From contig CM042091.1 of assembly GCA_023512835.1 (NCBI GenBank), forward strand, positions 18,121,506 to 18,185,505: DNA of 64,000 nucleotides, given 5' to 3'. Of the stretch, positions 44,122-56,800 are shown piece after piece. The notes under the pieces are model-generated. The model did not search any database and had not been told where the DNA came from. It saw nothing but the letters and a program-made list of their open reading frames with translations. A program made the position numbers and the translations under genes. This DNA comes from Taxillus chinensis (lineage: Eukaryota; Streptophyta; Magnoliopsida; Santalales; Loranthaceae). Numbering within the stretch: the stretch's first letter is position 1; each line of letters opens with the position of its first letter.

Positions 44122-45357
44122 ATGATCATCCCAAGTTTAAGAGGGAAAGATATTCAACAAGGAAAGCAGGAGGGAGAAACGAATACAAGCAGTACTAAGT
44201 TCTGTAAAGGGATTTCATCATCTAGTTCGTCATCAAGGCAATGGCAATCACTTAACAGAAACAACCCGAGGATCGTTCGCGTGTCGCGGTCCTTCGGAGG
44301 AAAAGACAGGCACAGCAAAGTGACCACTGTAAGGGGATTGAGGGACCGGCGAATCAGGCTCTCTGTGCCCACAGCGATCCAATTGTATGATCTTCAAGAC
44401 AAGCTTGGGGTTGCTCAGCCTAGCAAGGTGATTGATTGGTTGCTTGAAGCCTCCAAGCTCGACATCGACATGCTCCCACCTCTCCAGCTGCCACTAGGGA
44501 GCAGTTTTGAGCAGTTCCACCATGATCAAATGATGATGCCGATTAGGTATCATGATCAGCTGAACAATGTCTCACAGCAGCCTTCTCTAAACAACATTCC
44601 TTCCTTCTTGGATGCTCATGGGAAGACCCATTACTCCTTGCTTTCTAGTAATTATGATCAAGGGTGTAAAGTTGGTGGCAATGGTGTTAATGAGGAAGAG
44701 GACCAAACAGCCTTAATATTTCCAAAGTCGAGGCATTGGACTGATCCTATTGCTTCCGCTTGGAGCACAAAAAGTAAGGAAATCCAAGGCCTGGAGAGAC
44801 TCCAAAACCATCAAGCTGCACTTGAGGATTTTAACTACAATGGCAATAATACTGCACAGCTACTCTATGCTCATCAAAACACTGTTCCAATGGCCTTCAA
44901 CGACCACAACCCGGTTTCAAATTTTTCAAACAACTCTGTAGCTGCTCCATATGTGCCTTTCTACAACTCGGAGCTTTCTAGTTTGTCCCTATCTTCTCAT
45001 CAACTTCGAAGCCATAGTACTTTTCCATCCCAGACTGATGATCACCTCAATAGCAGTACTGCTGCTTTCCCGAAATATTTTAATTCATTTGCTGCCGCAG
45101 CAACGCATCTCTCTCCATTTATTCCATATCATGTAGAGGATGATCAAAGACCTCAAATGAGTAACCATTTCCAGCTATTCATGAACACTAGTACTGCAAT
45201 GAATAGTGCCCCCAACTCTAACGTGTCGTTGCCTTATCATCATCAATATGCGGTTAGCTCTCCTGTGCTTAAGCCCTCTCCTTTAATGAATGTCAACTCC
45301 AAGCTGCTACATTTTGCAAGCATTAGCGATGATGAAACCCAGGCTAAGATAGAATGA
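44122..45357 (+). CDS. TCP transcription factor, CIN class, TCP5/13/17-like
   Basis: CIN-class TCP factors are nuclear DNA-binding proteins that curb cell division and promote maturation at leaf margins and petals. The single coding exon gives 411 residues. The TCP basic-helix-loop-helix domain lies at about residues 59-117: basic region [19 protein letters not shown], helix [18 protein letters not shown], loop, and helix [22 protein letters not shown]. The preceding NPRIVRVSR is typical of the TCP5/13/17 group. The rest is Ser/Asn/His/Gln-rich and low in structure, as usual. No R domain and no miR319 target sequence are seen, which fits this subgroup rather than TCP2/3/4/10/24. The ATG at 44122 is the first in-frame ATG; the frame upstream opens only with TTG. 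No other gene lies within 5 kb upstream or downstream. Confidence 0.93.
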   Translation: MIIPSLRGKDIQQGKQEGETNTSSTKFCKGISSSSSSSRQWQSLNRNNPRIVRVSRSFGGKDRHSKVTTVRGLRDRRIRLSVPTAIQLYDLQDKLGVAQPSKVIDWLLEASKLDIDMLPPLQLPLGSSFEQFHHDQMMMPIRYHDQLNNVSQQPSLNNIPSFLDAHGKTHYSLLSSNYDQGCKVGGNGVNEEEDQTALIFPKSRHWTDPIASAWSTKSKEIQGLERLQNHQAALEDFNYNGNNTAQLLYAHQNTVPMAFNDHNPVSNFSNNSVAAPYVPFYNSELSSLSLSSHQLRSHSTFPSQTDDHLNSSTAAFPKYFNSFAAAATHLSPFIPYHVEDDQRPQMSNHFQLFMNTSTAMNSAPNSNVSLPYHHQYAVSSPVLKPSPLMNVNSKLLHFASISDDETQAKIE

Positions 45358-46288
45358 TATGCTACAGAAACCTTGGAGTTTCTGATGATTCTCGATCGGT
45401 TGCAGCTGTTTCTGATGAATGCCACCATCACTAGCTATCTCCACATCTCATCACTAGCCTCCCTTGTTTTCATTTGATATCAATATATATATGTTTATGT
45501 AGATAATTAATTATCATGGAAGAAGAAGCATATTTATATATGTGGGAGAAGTTATTGTCACAAAATTCTGATAGTCCTCGAGGCTTGTGTACACTTGTAA
45601 GACATGGTACCTTAAAACAAAATCTATATAATATTTATAATGCTAATTGTTGAAGCTCTTGTGGCGTGTAAATGCACATAAAATGTATGACCGACTGCCC
45701 ACGCATTAGGAATATGGTTTATCAGTGTCTAGTATTCTAACCCAGCAGGCTGTAAGTTGTTTCAATTTTTCAAACGACAACATGTGTGTTATACGATGCA
45801 TGCATTATATTATTAGAGAAAATTACTGTATTTAATTTCTAATAGACAGGAATTTCATTTTTTTTCAAATCAATATTAAGCATATCTACCAAGTTTGAGT
45901 ATAAGTGCTTGTATAATATGCTTCAACTGTAATAAGCGTCTAAGATGGACCGGGCAAAATCAGTACAAGGTATGCATATTATTGCCTTGTGGGATGCAAG
46001 ATTTTTCAGTAAATAATAAATAAAGTAAATTGGGCTCTAAACATGCATAGAGCGGGATAAGAAAACAAGCGTTATTCTGTTTGCAAATATAATTAATTCA
46101 ACACAAAAACAAGCTATTAATTATATATGTTTTTTTATTCTATTATTGTGCATTGATTTAGAGTTTGATGTGAATGCACAAATTGACCCGGCCCACCCAT
46201 GTAATAGTTTGTAGGAGCACTGATATTTATTAGTGGGATGAATTAGTCAAATATTGGTGCGGTGATGTGTTTTTTAAATTTTTATCCT
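45358..46288. other. TCP 3' UTR and intergenic
   Basis: Probable 3' UTR to about 45660, then AT-rich sequence. No gene or repeat ends recognised. Confidence 0.4.
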
Positions 46289-46563
46289 AGTTTGTAACCC
46301 TCAAAATCCCGAAACCCTAGTGTACCCTAGGAGTCTTTTTTTTGGAGGAAAAAGAAGAAAAAAAACAAAAGCAAAAAAAAATAATGTAGGATATCATAAT
46401 TCATAAGCCGTCATACCACATGTAATAGTTTGTAACCCTCAAAATCCTGATGAAACACTAGAACTGTACCTCTTCGGGGACTCTATCTTTGGAGGAAAAA
46501 GAAAAAACAAAAACAAAAACAAAAAAAATAATGTAGGATATCATACTTCATTAAGCCATCATA
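46289..46563. repeat. Tandem duplication, about 138-bp unit
   Basis: AGTTTGTAACCCTCAAAATC starts near 46289 and again near 46427. Both copies continue to TTTGGAGGAAAAAGAA, an A-rich CAAAAACAAAA run and ATAATGTAGGATATCATA. The leading word ATGTAATAGTTTGTA also occurs at 46200. Confidence 0.8.
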
Positions 46564-48120
46564 TACATATACATCATCCGCGGCAAATAATTACAAGGAG
46601 GATGGAATAATAATTCTGAATTTTTGCCGAGAGTTTGTAAGCTAACCCCTGCACTAAACTGCAGCCTTCACAGTCACTGCATACTGCACAAGATCCAAGA
46701 AAACAAACACCTTTTAAGATGGCATCTTAAATCAAAAAGGTTAAGCTGCTGACTGCAGCGGTGCAGCCTGCACCGCCTGCATTCTCCACTACAAATTGAT
46801 GGGTGGTCCTGTATCTGGTTGTAGTAGTTTTGAATTCATAGATTATGATAATGCATCCACCTCAGCCTTCATATAGGATTGAAAATTGTCATGCATACCA
46901 ATATTCAAAAACGAAAAGAAAAGAAAAAGAAAACCTGGTAAAATGACTTGCGCAATTATTATAAATTCATAAATATTATTTATCAGAACAACACCATTTT
47001 ATATTTGTACCCTAACTGACCGATGATATCAATCTCACCAAGTTTTTAACTATTTTTATTCTGGTAAAACTTGAACAAGTTAATTCAAATACTAATTGAC
47101 TGGCAAAAGTTGGTTTAGTGAAAGCTAGGCCTTATTATTTGATTGTTTTTTTGTTTAGGAGTATTTTTTTTTTTTTTTGGATTTTGTTTTGTTTGTTTCT
47201 TTGGGTAATCGCTCAAAATTACTACTAGCGCTCGGTTCACTGGCATGGAATTAAAAGAAAAATTATTAGAATTATCGAAGGAATTGAATTCCAATAACTC
47301 CTTGGTACTCGGAACAATCAAAAGGATGGAATGGAATATTAGAACGGAAAATCAGTGTGAATGTCCAAAATACCCCCATTATAATTGATGGACTGCTTAG
47401 ATTTTTTTCCCCATACTTTTTTTTAATTGAAGATGTAGAAGTAAAAAACTCATTGTGCGTACTTAATAATCTTTTGTTTAGATTACTAGTAGATTTTCTG
47501 TTTTTTTATTTAAGGAAAAAAACTAAAAATTAAGTTATAAAATCATTCTTACAAGTTATGACAAAAATTGTATATTTAACTTTATTCATAGAATTTGTAT
47601 TGTATTTTTTAATATATTAGGAAACACAAAAAAAATTTTCATTCTCTCGTTCAAGTTTCCTATAAATTTTAATTTTATTTTATATTAAATTATAAAATTT
47701 ATTATTAAATAAAAAGTAATATATAATATTATTTTAATGATATAGAGAGTGAGAGAATCTATTGTGACGTTTATTTGTATAAAAAAACAAAAAGTATTTT
47801 AAATCATTAAATTTAGAAAAAATGATGAGGAAGGGGACACAAGTTTATTAAATTAATGCTCTTAATTAGTTAGGGAGGGTGGGGACACAAGTTTCACTAG
47901 TCACCGCTTCTCCGAAAAGGTCAGTTACAAGTCTCATTAGTATTGTCACACTATCTACTTTGTGTGATTCCTTGGGTGGAAAATCTCCCAAGTAGCGTTG
48001 AATCTCACCAAATGCGTGAGCTACCACCAAAGCAGTTTTCTTTTCCCATATACCTTCTAGAAGATGACTAAATGTTGTCATCCACCCTATATATGAATGA
48101 TGTGTTATGTACGATGACAT
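46564..48120. other. Intergenic, AT-rich, no gene
   Basis: No supported gene. Part of it (47510-47800) resembles 63780-64000 (TATAAAATCATTC, TTTATTTATAGGATTTGTA-like words), indicating a dispersed AT-rich repeat. An 84-codon minus-strand frame (47866-48120) has no recognisable domain. Confidence 0.4.
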
Positions 48121-48210
48121 GTTAGGATGACATTTGAAATTATCAAGGTAATATTATCAATACCCAGGTTAAAAAAGTATTAAAGTGAGTAATTCATGCA
48201 AGGGATAACT

Positions 48211-48453
48211 TAATCTCGGAACAAATGACAAAATCCTGAATAAAAATTAGAACCTGAATTGAAGCTTGAAGCAGCATTCCAAATCAAAGTTTTTTTTTTA
48301 TAATTTTTTTTTTATAATTTTTTGGTTCTGTTTAGGAATGTGAATTTAGTTCAAGTTCAAATATATGATGGTCAATTCTCGAAACAAATGATGAAATCCT
48401 AAACCAAAGCTTGAAGCGACATCCCAAATTGAAGGTTTTTTTTATAATTTTGT
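48211..48453. repeat. Direct repeat pair
   Basis: GAACAAATGACAAAATCCTGAA..GAAGCTTGAAGCAGCAT (from 48216) and the diverged second copy (from 48380) both end in a T run plus TATAATTTT. Each copy is about 80-95 bases. Confidence 0.7.
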
Positions 48454-49261
48454 TTTGTTTTGTTTTGTTTGTTTTTTTTTAAAATTAATTTTGTTTTTTG
48501 TTTTTTTTTTTAAATATTTATTATTATTGTTTAGATCTATCTTTTATCGCCTAGGGTTGGCTCCACGACAGTTAAAAGACCTCCATGCTATATGTTTCTT
48601 GGCTTGATAGTTGTGGCACCTTACTGACTTGTAAAATTATATAGGAAACACATGGGCATATAAAATCAATCTAAAATGAATATGCATGTTCAATCTGATC
48701 AAAATGGAATCCAACGCAAAAATTACATGTGTGAACCTATCCTACGCAAAAATTACATAGTAAGTATAAGTGTAGAAGTAGTTCTACAAGAGCAATTTTG
48801 CATTCCCAAAATAGCAACTTGAGTAGCTTTAGAAGAAATAATAGATGCAAAAAATATAGTGAGTGATCAAACGAAATAACAAAATAAATAAACATAAATC
48901 TCCAAAGCAAACAAAAAAACCTAACATGTAATATAAAGGTTGGAAAATAAATAGACATAAAGGCTACAAAATTCAATAGATGATATGTAAATTTCTTTTA
49001 AAACGTAAATACTATCAAAAATGTAAAATTACCTTTGCTTTATTTAAATGTAAATAGAGAAATTGACGATGAAAATGTTGAGATACACAATAAATTTTCA
49101 GCTTTCAAAATATAAAATATTAAAACAAAAATCATGTTGTCACGTGTTTCATTTGAGGACAGTTTTGGGGGGTTGGTTGTAGCTTCCATGTGGACGGTTT
49201 TGAAAGAAATATCATGACAATTGATAGAGTTGGAACCGTGTGTGTGTATGCATGCATGCGT
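48454..49261. other. Intergenic, nothing seen
   Basis: AT-rich with T runs; no coding region or mobile-element ends recognised. Confidence 0.4.
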
Positions 49262-49566
49262 GAATTGTGTTAACACACGTAACACAATTCAATCAAATCT
49301 CACTTAGTACATTAAATTTACTAACCACAAAAAAACCAGACATCCAATTTTTGGAAAACCTCTCTCACCTACATAAGATAGTTTTTACAACAATGGGCAT
49401 CCAATGCATGCATACATGCATGTGTGTGTGTTTGTGCATGCATGAATTGTGTTAACACACATCAATTCAATCAAATCTCACTTAATACATGAAATTTACT
49501 AACCACCAAAAAAAATAGACACCCAATTTTTAGAAAACCTCTCTCATTTGAAAACATCTACATAGT
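49262..49566. repeat. 182-bp tandem repeat with a palindrome in the first unit
   Basis: Two units begin GAATTGTGTTAACACAC (49262 and 49444) and share CAATTCAATCAAATCTCACTTA, a TTTACTAACCAC segment and GGAAAACCTCTCTCA-type ends. In unit 1, GAATTGTGTT and AACACAATTC form a perfect 10-bp inverted repeat with a 9-base loop (49262-49290); unit 2 has lost the second arm. Confidence 0.8.
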
Positions 49567-50029
49567 AATATCTTAATCATTTTGCGCATTTTAACTGTAA
49601 TTGAACTCAATTTAGAGTTTGTGACTCCTTGACCCTTCGGGTACGAGCAAGGAAAAGTCATGTTCCAGGGGTGTGACAGACAATCTGTCAACCTTAGTGA
49701 TTGGATTAGAATGTTTAAACATCATTATACCTATATACATAATGGAGAAAACTAAAACATTAGAGAAGGGTGACATTGTTACAACATATCATTAATTAGA
49801 TAAAAAAATGTCAAAACTACTTAAGGGTGGAAAACAAAACATTAAGATAAGGACAACATTCATGCAAGGGCGGGTGTTTAGGGCCTATTTGGTTAAAGGT
49901 TTTTAAAATGTGATTTTGTACAGAATCCAGCTATCAATGTGTGTTTAGTACACTTATTTACTGACAAAAGTAAAACTTTATTCAAATCCTAATTTAAATA
50001 ATGCTACGTTTGGTATTGTACTGGGTTTT
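49567..50029. other. Intergenic, nothing seen
   Basis: No gene recognised. GGGTGTGACAGACAATCTGTC near 49670 could be a worn LTR end but has no partner. Confidence 0.35.
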
Positions 50030-51310
50030 GTGTTAAACCTAACCCAATAGTACACCATCTCACACCTTAACTTGTCAATAACCATCTTTATTTCTCCAGC
50101 TTTGTAACCTTAGTGACCTGTCCCAACCAACTATTTATAACTATACCATATAGACCTAAACGCCTCACAACTAGCATCACAACAATAGTACACAATTGTA
50201 CAAGTTAAACGGGCATACGAAACATCTCATAACATCATTGTTCCCCACATGGATTCCCATAATTAAAGTAGCCTAGCTAGGCTCTCACGGTGCCAACTAG
50301 TATAACCCTAACTCATAATAGATCATATAACATCATAAAATCACTAAACAAGGTATAAACATTAGGATACTAGTCACAGACACCTTAATCAAGGCCTCGA
50401 GGACAAAAATAGATAAAACAAGGTACTTTCTGTGGATTGGCCATAACCGCCCTGAATCAGTCGCTCCCAATAGGGAGGGAAACTAAATAACTGTAAAGAT
50501 CAACTACGACCAGCTTCCATCCACTTCGGCCAATAGAAAAAAAAAAACAAAAACTCAAACTAAGAGTGTTGGCCACAACCAGTATGTTATCTATCACGGC
50601 TGGATGAGAGATCTCTCTATTTTATTTTCCAACACCGCGTATTACATTATATCAGAACCCAAAAATATCAAATCATAAGCCACAGATACCAAAAACATGC
50701 TAATACAACCTCATATGGATCAAATAACCCTCGAACGGGATTAAACACGTAATATATGACATGTTATATCAATTTCTAACCAAAACTAGGGTTTATACCC
50801 AAAAAGTTTTCTCAATTCTTATTTCTCCAATATCTTTTAATATGGTCATTTTTTTACACGAAACCAACATAGAAATGCTAGAATTATCATTTTTAATACC
50901 ATAATACCCTCAATTTCATCATTTAACCTTAAAATCTAAAACCCCCAAATTCAAGGGTTCAACATAATTTTACCTATTTTTCACCGTTTATGCAACTACA
51001 AATCCAATCTCAACGTGTAAAAAAAGATGAAATCACTTACCTGAATTAATCTTCGAAGGTTAAATTGCCTAAAATGCAAAACTCTCTAATTTCGTCTCCT
51101 CCTTTCTAACTAAGTGTTGGAATGAAGAACGTAGATATGATATAGTCCCTTCCCCTTCTTATTTCCTTTTCTTTTACTCCAATAATAATTTATTTTATCA
51201 TAAAATCCAATAATCCACCAAAATACAAAAACTCTTCTATCAGGACCCCAAACTCCAAATTAAACTCAATTACAATCAAAATGTTCGTATTAACGACTAC
51301 AACGTTGTCT
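50030..51310 (-). mobile_element. Degenerate gypsy LTR remnant
   Basis: The right third follows the order seen in 6261-8060 and 38750-39397: AAATCACTTACCTGAATTAA near 51030, a region of short C/T-rich words, then CTCCAAATTAAACTCAATTA and CAATCAAAATGTTCGTAT near 51250-51290. The left boundary and target duplication are not visible. Confidence 0.5.
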
Positions 51311-51971
51311 AAATATTCTCATTACAATATTGCATAGGGGGAGATAGATTTGGAAAAGTGTTTGTTTAAGTAAATGAGAAGTAATTAGGTATATATATAT
51401 ATATATATATATATATGGAGGAGATATAGTCATCGGTTGATAATGTAGTAGTTGGAAAAAGGCAAATATAGCCATTAGAACAATGTTGTAATCATTGGAG
51501 GAGTATTGGGTGGAAAAGTTGTATTTTAAAAATATTGTTTGAGAAAATACATCATGTAGGCATGTATCTGGCTTGCTCAAACTAAAGTACAACACAATCT
51601 GAACTTCTGAAAATAAGAAGAAACTATGATGTTTAAGGGTAGATTCGGCTTTTCACATGGATAACACTCTCATTATTGTTTTTGTTTATCTGCAGTCCTA
51701 TAAGAAGGCATTAGAAGCACAGATTTTGGGAAACTTTTTGGTTGCATTTTTCTATAAGAAGGCATATGCAAATTTAGGGTTTTGTAAGACACTTAGGAGG
51801 GTGAAGCTTTAAAAACAACACGATTTTTTGAAAAATAAATCTTCACCTTCTTTCATTATTTTTTTTCTTTATGATTTTTGGTATTTTAATTTCATCTTAG
51901 GTTTAAAAAAATTCGATCTGTTATTCTAATTTCTTTGCAAGTTTAAGAGTCTTGATTTAATTTCAATAGTG

Positions 51972-52011
<40 letters not shown>

Positions 52012-53283
52012 TTTCCTTTTTTTATTTTGAAATTTTTATTGGATTTCAATTAGTTTCATTCACATTCATCAATCATTTATTTTATTTATTTTGATCCTTA
52101 ATTTAGTTTGATTTATTTTATACATTTAGATTAATTGTTCATTAACATTTTCAATTTTAAAGAAAATAAATTTCATGAATCTAGATGTGGCTAATAAACT
52201 CACTTTCATTGCATGTGTCACCGGTTATTTTAATTTTGTGAAACTTTCCACATCTTTCCTTTTTTACCAGTTTGGGTTAAAAACATTTCTTTAAGAGGCG
52301 TAATAATTACACAACATGACCCTATGCTTGGGATAAGTTCAAGTCTGCATGAATCGAATATTTTGCTTGCATAAATTTGAATCGATCAGCTACACACCCT
52401 TACCATAACAGAAAGCCTCCCCTGTGTGCATGTGGCACCGCACTACAAGTAGAGTGATGTTAAAAAAAAAAAGCATGCATAATTGATGTGTGATTGGTGC
52501 ACACCATGACTACAAATAGACATTTCTTGGAAAATTTGTGGGAGAAGACTAAAACAAATGAAGGATCAACATTATTACAATTTGACATGTTTAAATAAAC
52601 CGAATGTTCGTGACTATTTTCAAAATCAGTTAATTAAAATTTCGTTTACGTTTGTTTATTAAGGAAGTCAATTGTTCATAAATGTTATGTTTATATCCGT
52701 AAACATAAATGAATGAACATGTAGTTTTTATATAATTTATATTAAAGATGATGCTCATTAATTTTTATTATTAATATTCATAAATATTCTTTATTAGTAT
52801 TGTTTTATTATTAAAATATTATTAAAAAATATTATTGAATTATTTCTAGTTAATGGATATAAAGTTTAAAATTTAAATTATTTAGTTAATATATATTATT
52901 TTATATTTTTAAAATTGCACACATAATACAATTATTAGTTAAATATGAATCACCATAGTTAAGAATTTTATAAAATTACATATACAAAATTTTAATAATT
53001 ATACTATATTATAATAAAATCATTTATATTAATTTTTATAAAAGACATTAATAGTAATTTAAACTTTAAAAATATAATTACTTTTATATTATATATTTTA
53101 AATATACAAAATTAAAATATTATTAAATTAGAATTTAAATAATAATTTTATTCTTATATTATATTATAAATAAGTTTGATTAAATAATTGAGGAAAGCAT
53201 TTTCTTCGAACACTGTAACTAAGCAAACACATCCCACCTGTGACTTGTCTAATTTCTAGCGGTAATTGGGGGGCAAGCAAACA
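51311..53283. other. Intergenic, very AT-rich, microsatellites
   Basis: Contains AT microsatellites near 51391-51416 and 51977-52008. At 52600-52760 GTTCGTGA/GTTCATAA words recall the worn fold-back arms of another short transposon family. No gene is supported. Confidence 0.5.
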
Positions 53284-53379
53284 TGCTCAGTTGTTCAAAG
53301 CCTGCAATTTTATTTTATTTTTTTTTAGGGCGTAGTGGGAGAACAGCGTTTCAAAAAAATAGGAAAATCGAATTAGAGG

Positions 53380-53384
53380 AAAAA
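53380..53384 (-). terminator. Pol III terminator of the tRNA gene
   Basis: Five consecutive Ts on the minus strand directly follow the acceptor stem, sufficient for RNA polymerase III termination. The first T may be the discriminator base. Confidence 0.8.
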
Positions 53385-53455
53385 GCTCCCGGCGAGGATC
53401 GAACTCGCGACCTTTCGCTTACGAAGCGAACGCACTACCACTATGCTACGGAAGC
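53384..53455 (-). tRNA. tRNA-Thr (anticodon CGT)
   Basis: The minus strand folds as a complete cloverleaf: acceptor stem GCTTCCG/CGGGAGC (one T-G pair), D stem GCAT/GTGC, anticodon stem TTCGC/GCGAA with loop TTCGTAA, 5-base variable loop, T stem GCGAG/CTCGC with loop TTCGATC. The anticodon is CGT, read as threonine. There is no intron and no encoded CCA. It lies about 400 bases beyond the stop of the LONGIFOLIA-like gene on the same strand. A TATATATAAC motif lies 27-35 bases upstream (53481-53490), common for plant tRNA genes. The plus-strand frame through it is not a protein. Confidence 0.95.
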
Positions 53456-53857
53456 GGCGAGCATGCTACCGTTAATGTAGTTATATATACTAAACTTAAC
53501 GCCTTGCAATTAATTCGGCTACATTTCACAACATTCACAAACGGGAGCTCCCACCCATCCCACAGACGGTTCTGGAATTAATCCAACATGCCTGAAGCAA
53601 GATGAGAATGACGGGAACCAAAAAGGGCTCTATAAAATTTTATTATAACGCGGAAAACAAAATTTATAGAGGAGGTTTTCCTACACCCTTTTACAAAGAA
53701 CCAAACTGTCCGCAATTTTATTACACATAAAAAAGGTTCTGCTATTTCTTTAATGCATAAATTATTACTTCAACAAATGAGACGGGTCAAATATTATGAA
53801 GGGGTGGAGGTAGGGAGGCTACAAGGATTTTAGAAAAATGCTGCTGCTGCTAGCCTG

Positions 53858-56800
53858 CTACTTCTTTGCAAACAGCTTCCTGCAATGCCTTCTTTGCCTC
53901 CCAGGCAAACCAGCTGCATCCACCATCACCATCTCGTCCACTAAATCTCTAAAGATCAAACGCTCCACACCCAGCACGATATCTGGAACCTCACAATGAA
54001 AATCAATCCAGCTCCCAGATCGAACCATCATATCCTCCAGCAAGATGCTCTTCAAACCATCACATATTTTCCCATCCTCAAAGCCCCACACTGACCTGTT
54101 GGGCTGCAGTTGTTGTATGTCCAAACACAGTTCTCTCAGAAGTTTTTGTGCGCTCATATCCTCCCTTGCTAGTTTGTGAGATGGCTTTGGAGAAACCAAC
54201 TTCCCAACAAGAATCTCATTGACTGCGTCAAATATGAGCTTCCGGTGAAACTTTTCGCACTTGGGGTCAGATTTTGGCTGGGGAAGGTTTCCCATGTCTT
54301 TTCTGTTCTTGGTCAGCTCCAAAACAAAGAACAGTTCTGGGTTGATTAGGTGGCCTGAGGGGTGAAGCTGAAAGTTTGTGGTGCTAGAGCTGAGGTCTCT
54401 TAGCAGCAGGCCAGAAGCCAACAGAATTTCAGATATGTATCGGTGGTCCGGGTTCAGATTTTCGCAGAGAGATGCAATGTAATCTGTGCTTGTTTCATCA
54501 TGGCTGGAGTTTAATCTTCTGAGCTTTTGGACCAAGTTTTCAATGTTCCGTAGTTTCTTGCGACTCATAGAATTGGGACATGATTGGAAGTTGTCATCTG
54601 GGTCCCATTGCTCTTCATTGCGATTTCCATTGATCTTTTGACATTCACCAACTGCAACATAAATCTTCAGGTGTGAAAAACAAAGGTGCAATTTAGCAGA
54701 AGAGCACATACAAAGATGTAAATGTAGTAATTAGTAAATACATGCTCAAACTTCAGTTTTGGAATTTTTATTGTTTTCAGGGCAGTCTACTTCTCGGAGA
54801 AAGTTTAGAGTACTACCTTTGAATGCATGTGCCACTTGTTTCACAGGAGATAATGGCTCATCCCTATCCACCGAAACATCCAGAACAGAAACGGGACTAG
54901 CATGTTCAATGGCAAGAGTGCTAGCAAGTTTTGTTGGTGATTCAATTTCACTCAGCCTCATAATTGATTCCTGAGACAAGGAACATAACACCAATTTTCT
55001 ATAAGACCAAAAAACATTAAAATCATGTGTGCACGTGCATGTAAGAGCCAAAAGCACCTACTTTCTGATATAATCTGGGAGTCCTTGATAGGCTCTGGCT
55101 TCCACTGATATAAGCAGACAGTTCCGGACTTGTGACTCCTACATCTGCCAGCGAGTCTAATAAATTTGTATTGCTGTCGGAATTCACAGAACCACTATCA
55201 CCTTGGTTACTCAGAGTTCTGTAGTCGCTACTGACTTCACTTAACAGATCATCACTATGTTGCAATTTGGAAGATTTTGACCGGAGTTTTCCACCTAGGG
55301 AACTGGGTTCCATTACTTGCCTACGGAATTGTGGCCTGGATTTGCTTGAATCAGAAGGGACGTGTAACCGAGACTGCCTTTCCAAATCAAGCTTTTTCTG
55401 TTGCACTCGAGGGCTAATGGAACCTGAACTTTCTATTAATCCATTGCCATTCTCTTTAGCCCTTGTGGAACAGTGTGTTGATCTCAAATTCCTGATATTG
55501 GCTTTCTTATCACTAGAGCAAATTTGATTGTCTATAGGTCTCCGGTCTCTTCTTATATGGTCATTAGCCAGACCTCCTAGGCTCTCTGTAGATTCTCCAT
55601 CGTTAACTTGGAAGAACTGTGCTATGTCATTCATTGGAATAACAGATGAAGCAGGGATACCAGAATTTTTCATTAGCTTTGCAGGTTTTATTATCACAAT
55701 AGGAGCTTCGGGTTTCCTTGATGCACTAGCTCCTCTATTCCTTGACGCTGTCATTCGTTCACTCTGTGGCATATGTCGCCTCATCAATCTCATATTTGGA
55801 TGAGCAGTAACATTATCTCTTTGCACTCCAAGCTCTGATAACTTCTTTGCTCTACTGGTCTCCAGAACAACCTTTGCATGCATGGCCTCCAATATCAGTT
55901 GAAGTGCTTGGAGATCCTTTTCAGATTGTTGGACTTCACCAACTTTTAGCCTTTCCTTACCATATACAGAAGGCAAGGTGCTTGGTTCACCTCTTAGAAG
56001 CCTAGACTGTGAGTTTGGAGAATCTCGGAGATTCCCATCTGACTGCTTCCATGGAGCCAGCTCAATTGGACACCTTGAACTAGAAACTGGCCTCTTGATT
56101 GGATTGTGATTCTTCCACTTTGATGAAGTTGGGTTTTCCCGTGAGCTCCTTCGGGGCTCAGAAACTTGGATGGGATCATTTTCTCTTGAAGATAAGAAGG
56201 CATCACAATCCTCAGAAGGGGAGGCTCTGATCAACTCCATTGGAGGGTCACTAACCAAAGAGGAAATTGGCAATGTTTCTAAACCCATTAATTTTGCGAC
56301 AACCCCAGGAGGACGTTTATGAGGCCCACCTGATTGATCTAGGACCTTATGAAAATTCCTTAAGAGGTGGCTTGATTTTGAATTGGAATTGCAATCATTC
56401 TTAAAACCTTCTGTACCATCCAGTGAAAGCCTGGGAAGCTCTTTTTGCCTTGCAGTAGATCTTATGTGGTCACGTGAAGAATGTCCAGAAAAATGGTTAA
56501 TTTCCCTCCCATCACAGGAAAACCGACGAACATCCTTAGGAATTGAAAGCATGTACCTGCCTTTTGCATCACATGATGATCTTGGAAGTTCTTTAGTTTC
56601 ATTTATACAGTAGGTCGCTTCTCCAAGCCTAGAAAAACTCCTAGAAGAATCCTCAAGGTCCTCAGTTACGTTTTGCTTTCCGTATGACACAGTCATGGAT
56701 TTAGATGGTTGAACAGTTATTGGGAAGTCCGCTTCCTTAAAACCACAAGTTGTTACATCATCTCTAAACATTCCATGAGCTTCTTTATACATTGAGTCCT

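Noticed and set aside
47866..48120. 84-codon minus-strand frame
   Set aside because: Has a Met start and stop but no recognisable motif; AT-rich surroundings give many such frames.
53283..53480. 65-codon frame with GEDRTRDLSLTKRTHYHYA
   Set aside because: It is the opposite strand of the tRNA-Thr gene, a common false protein.
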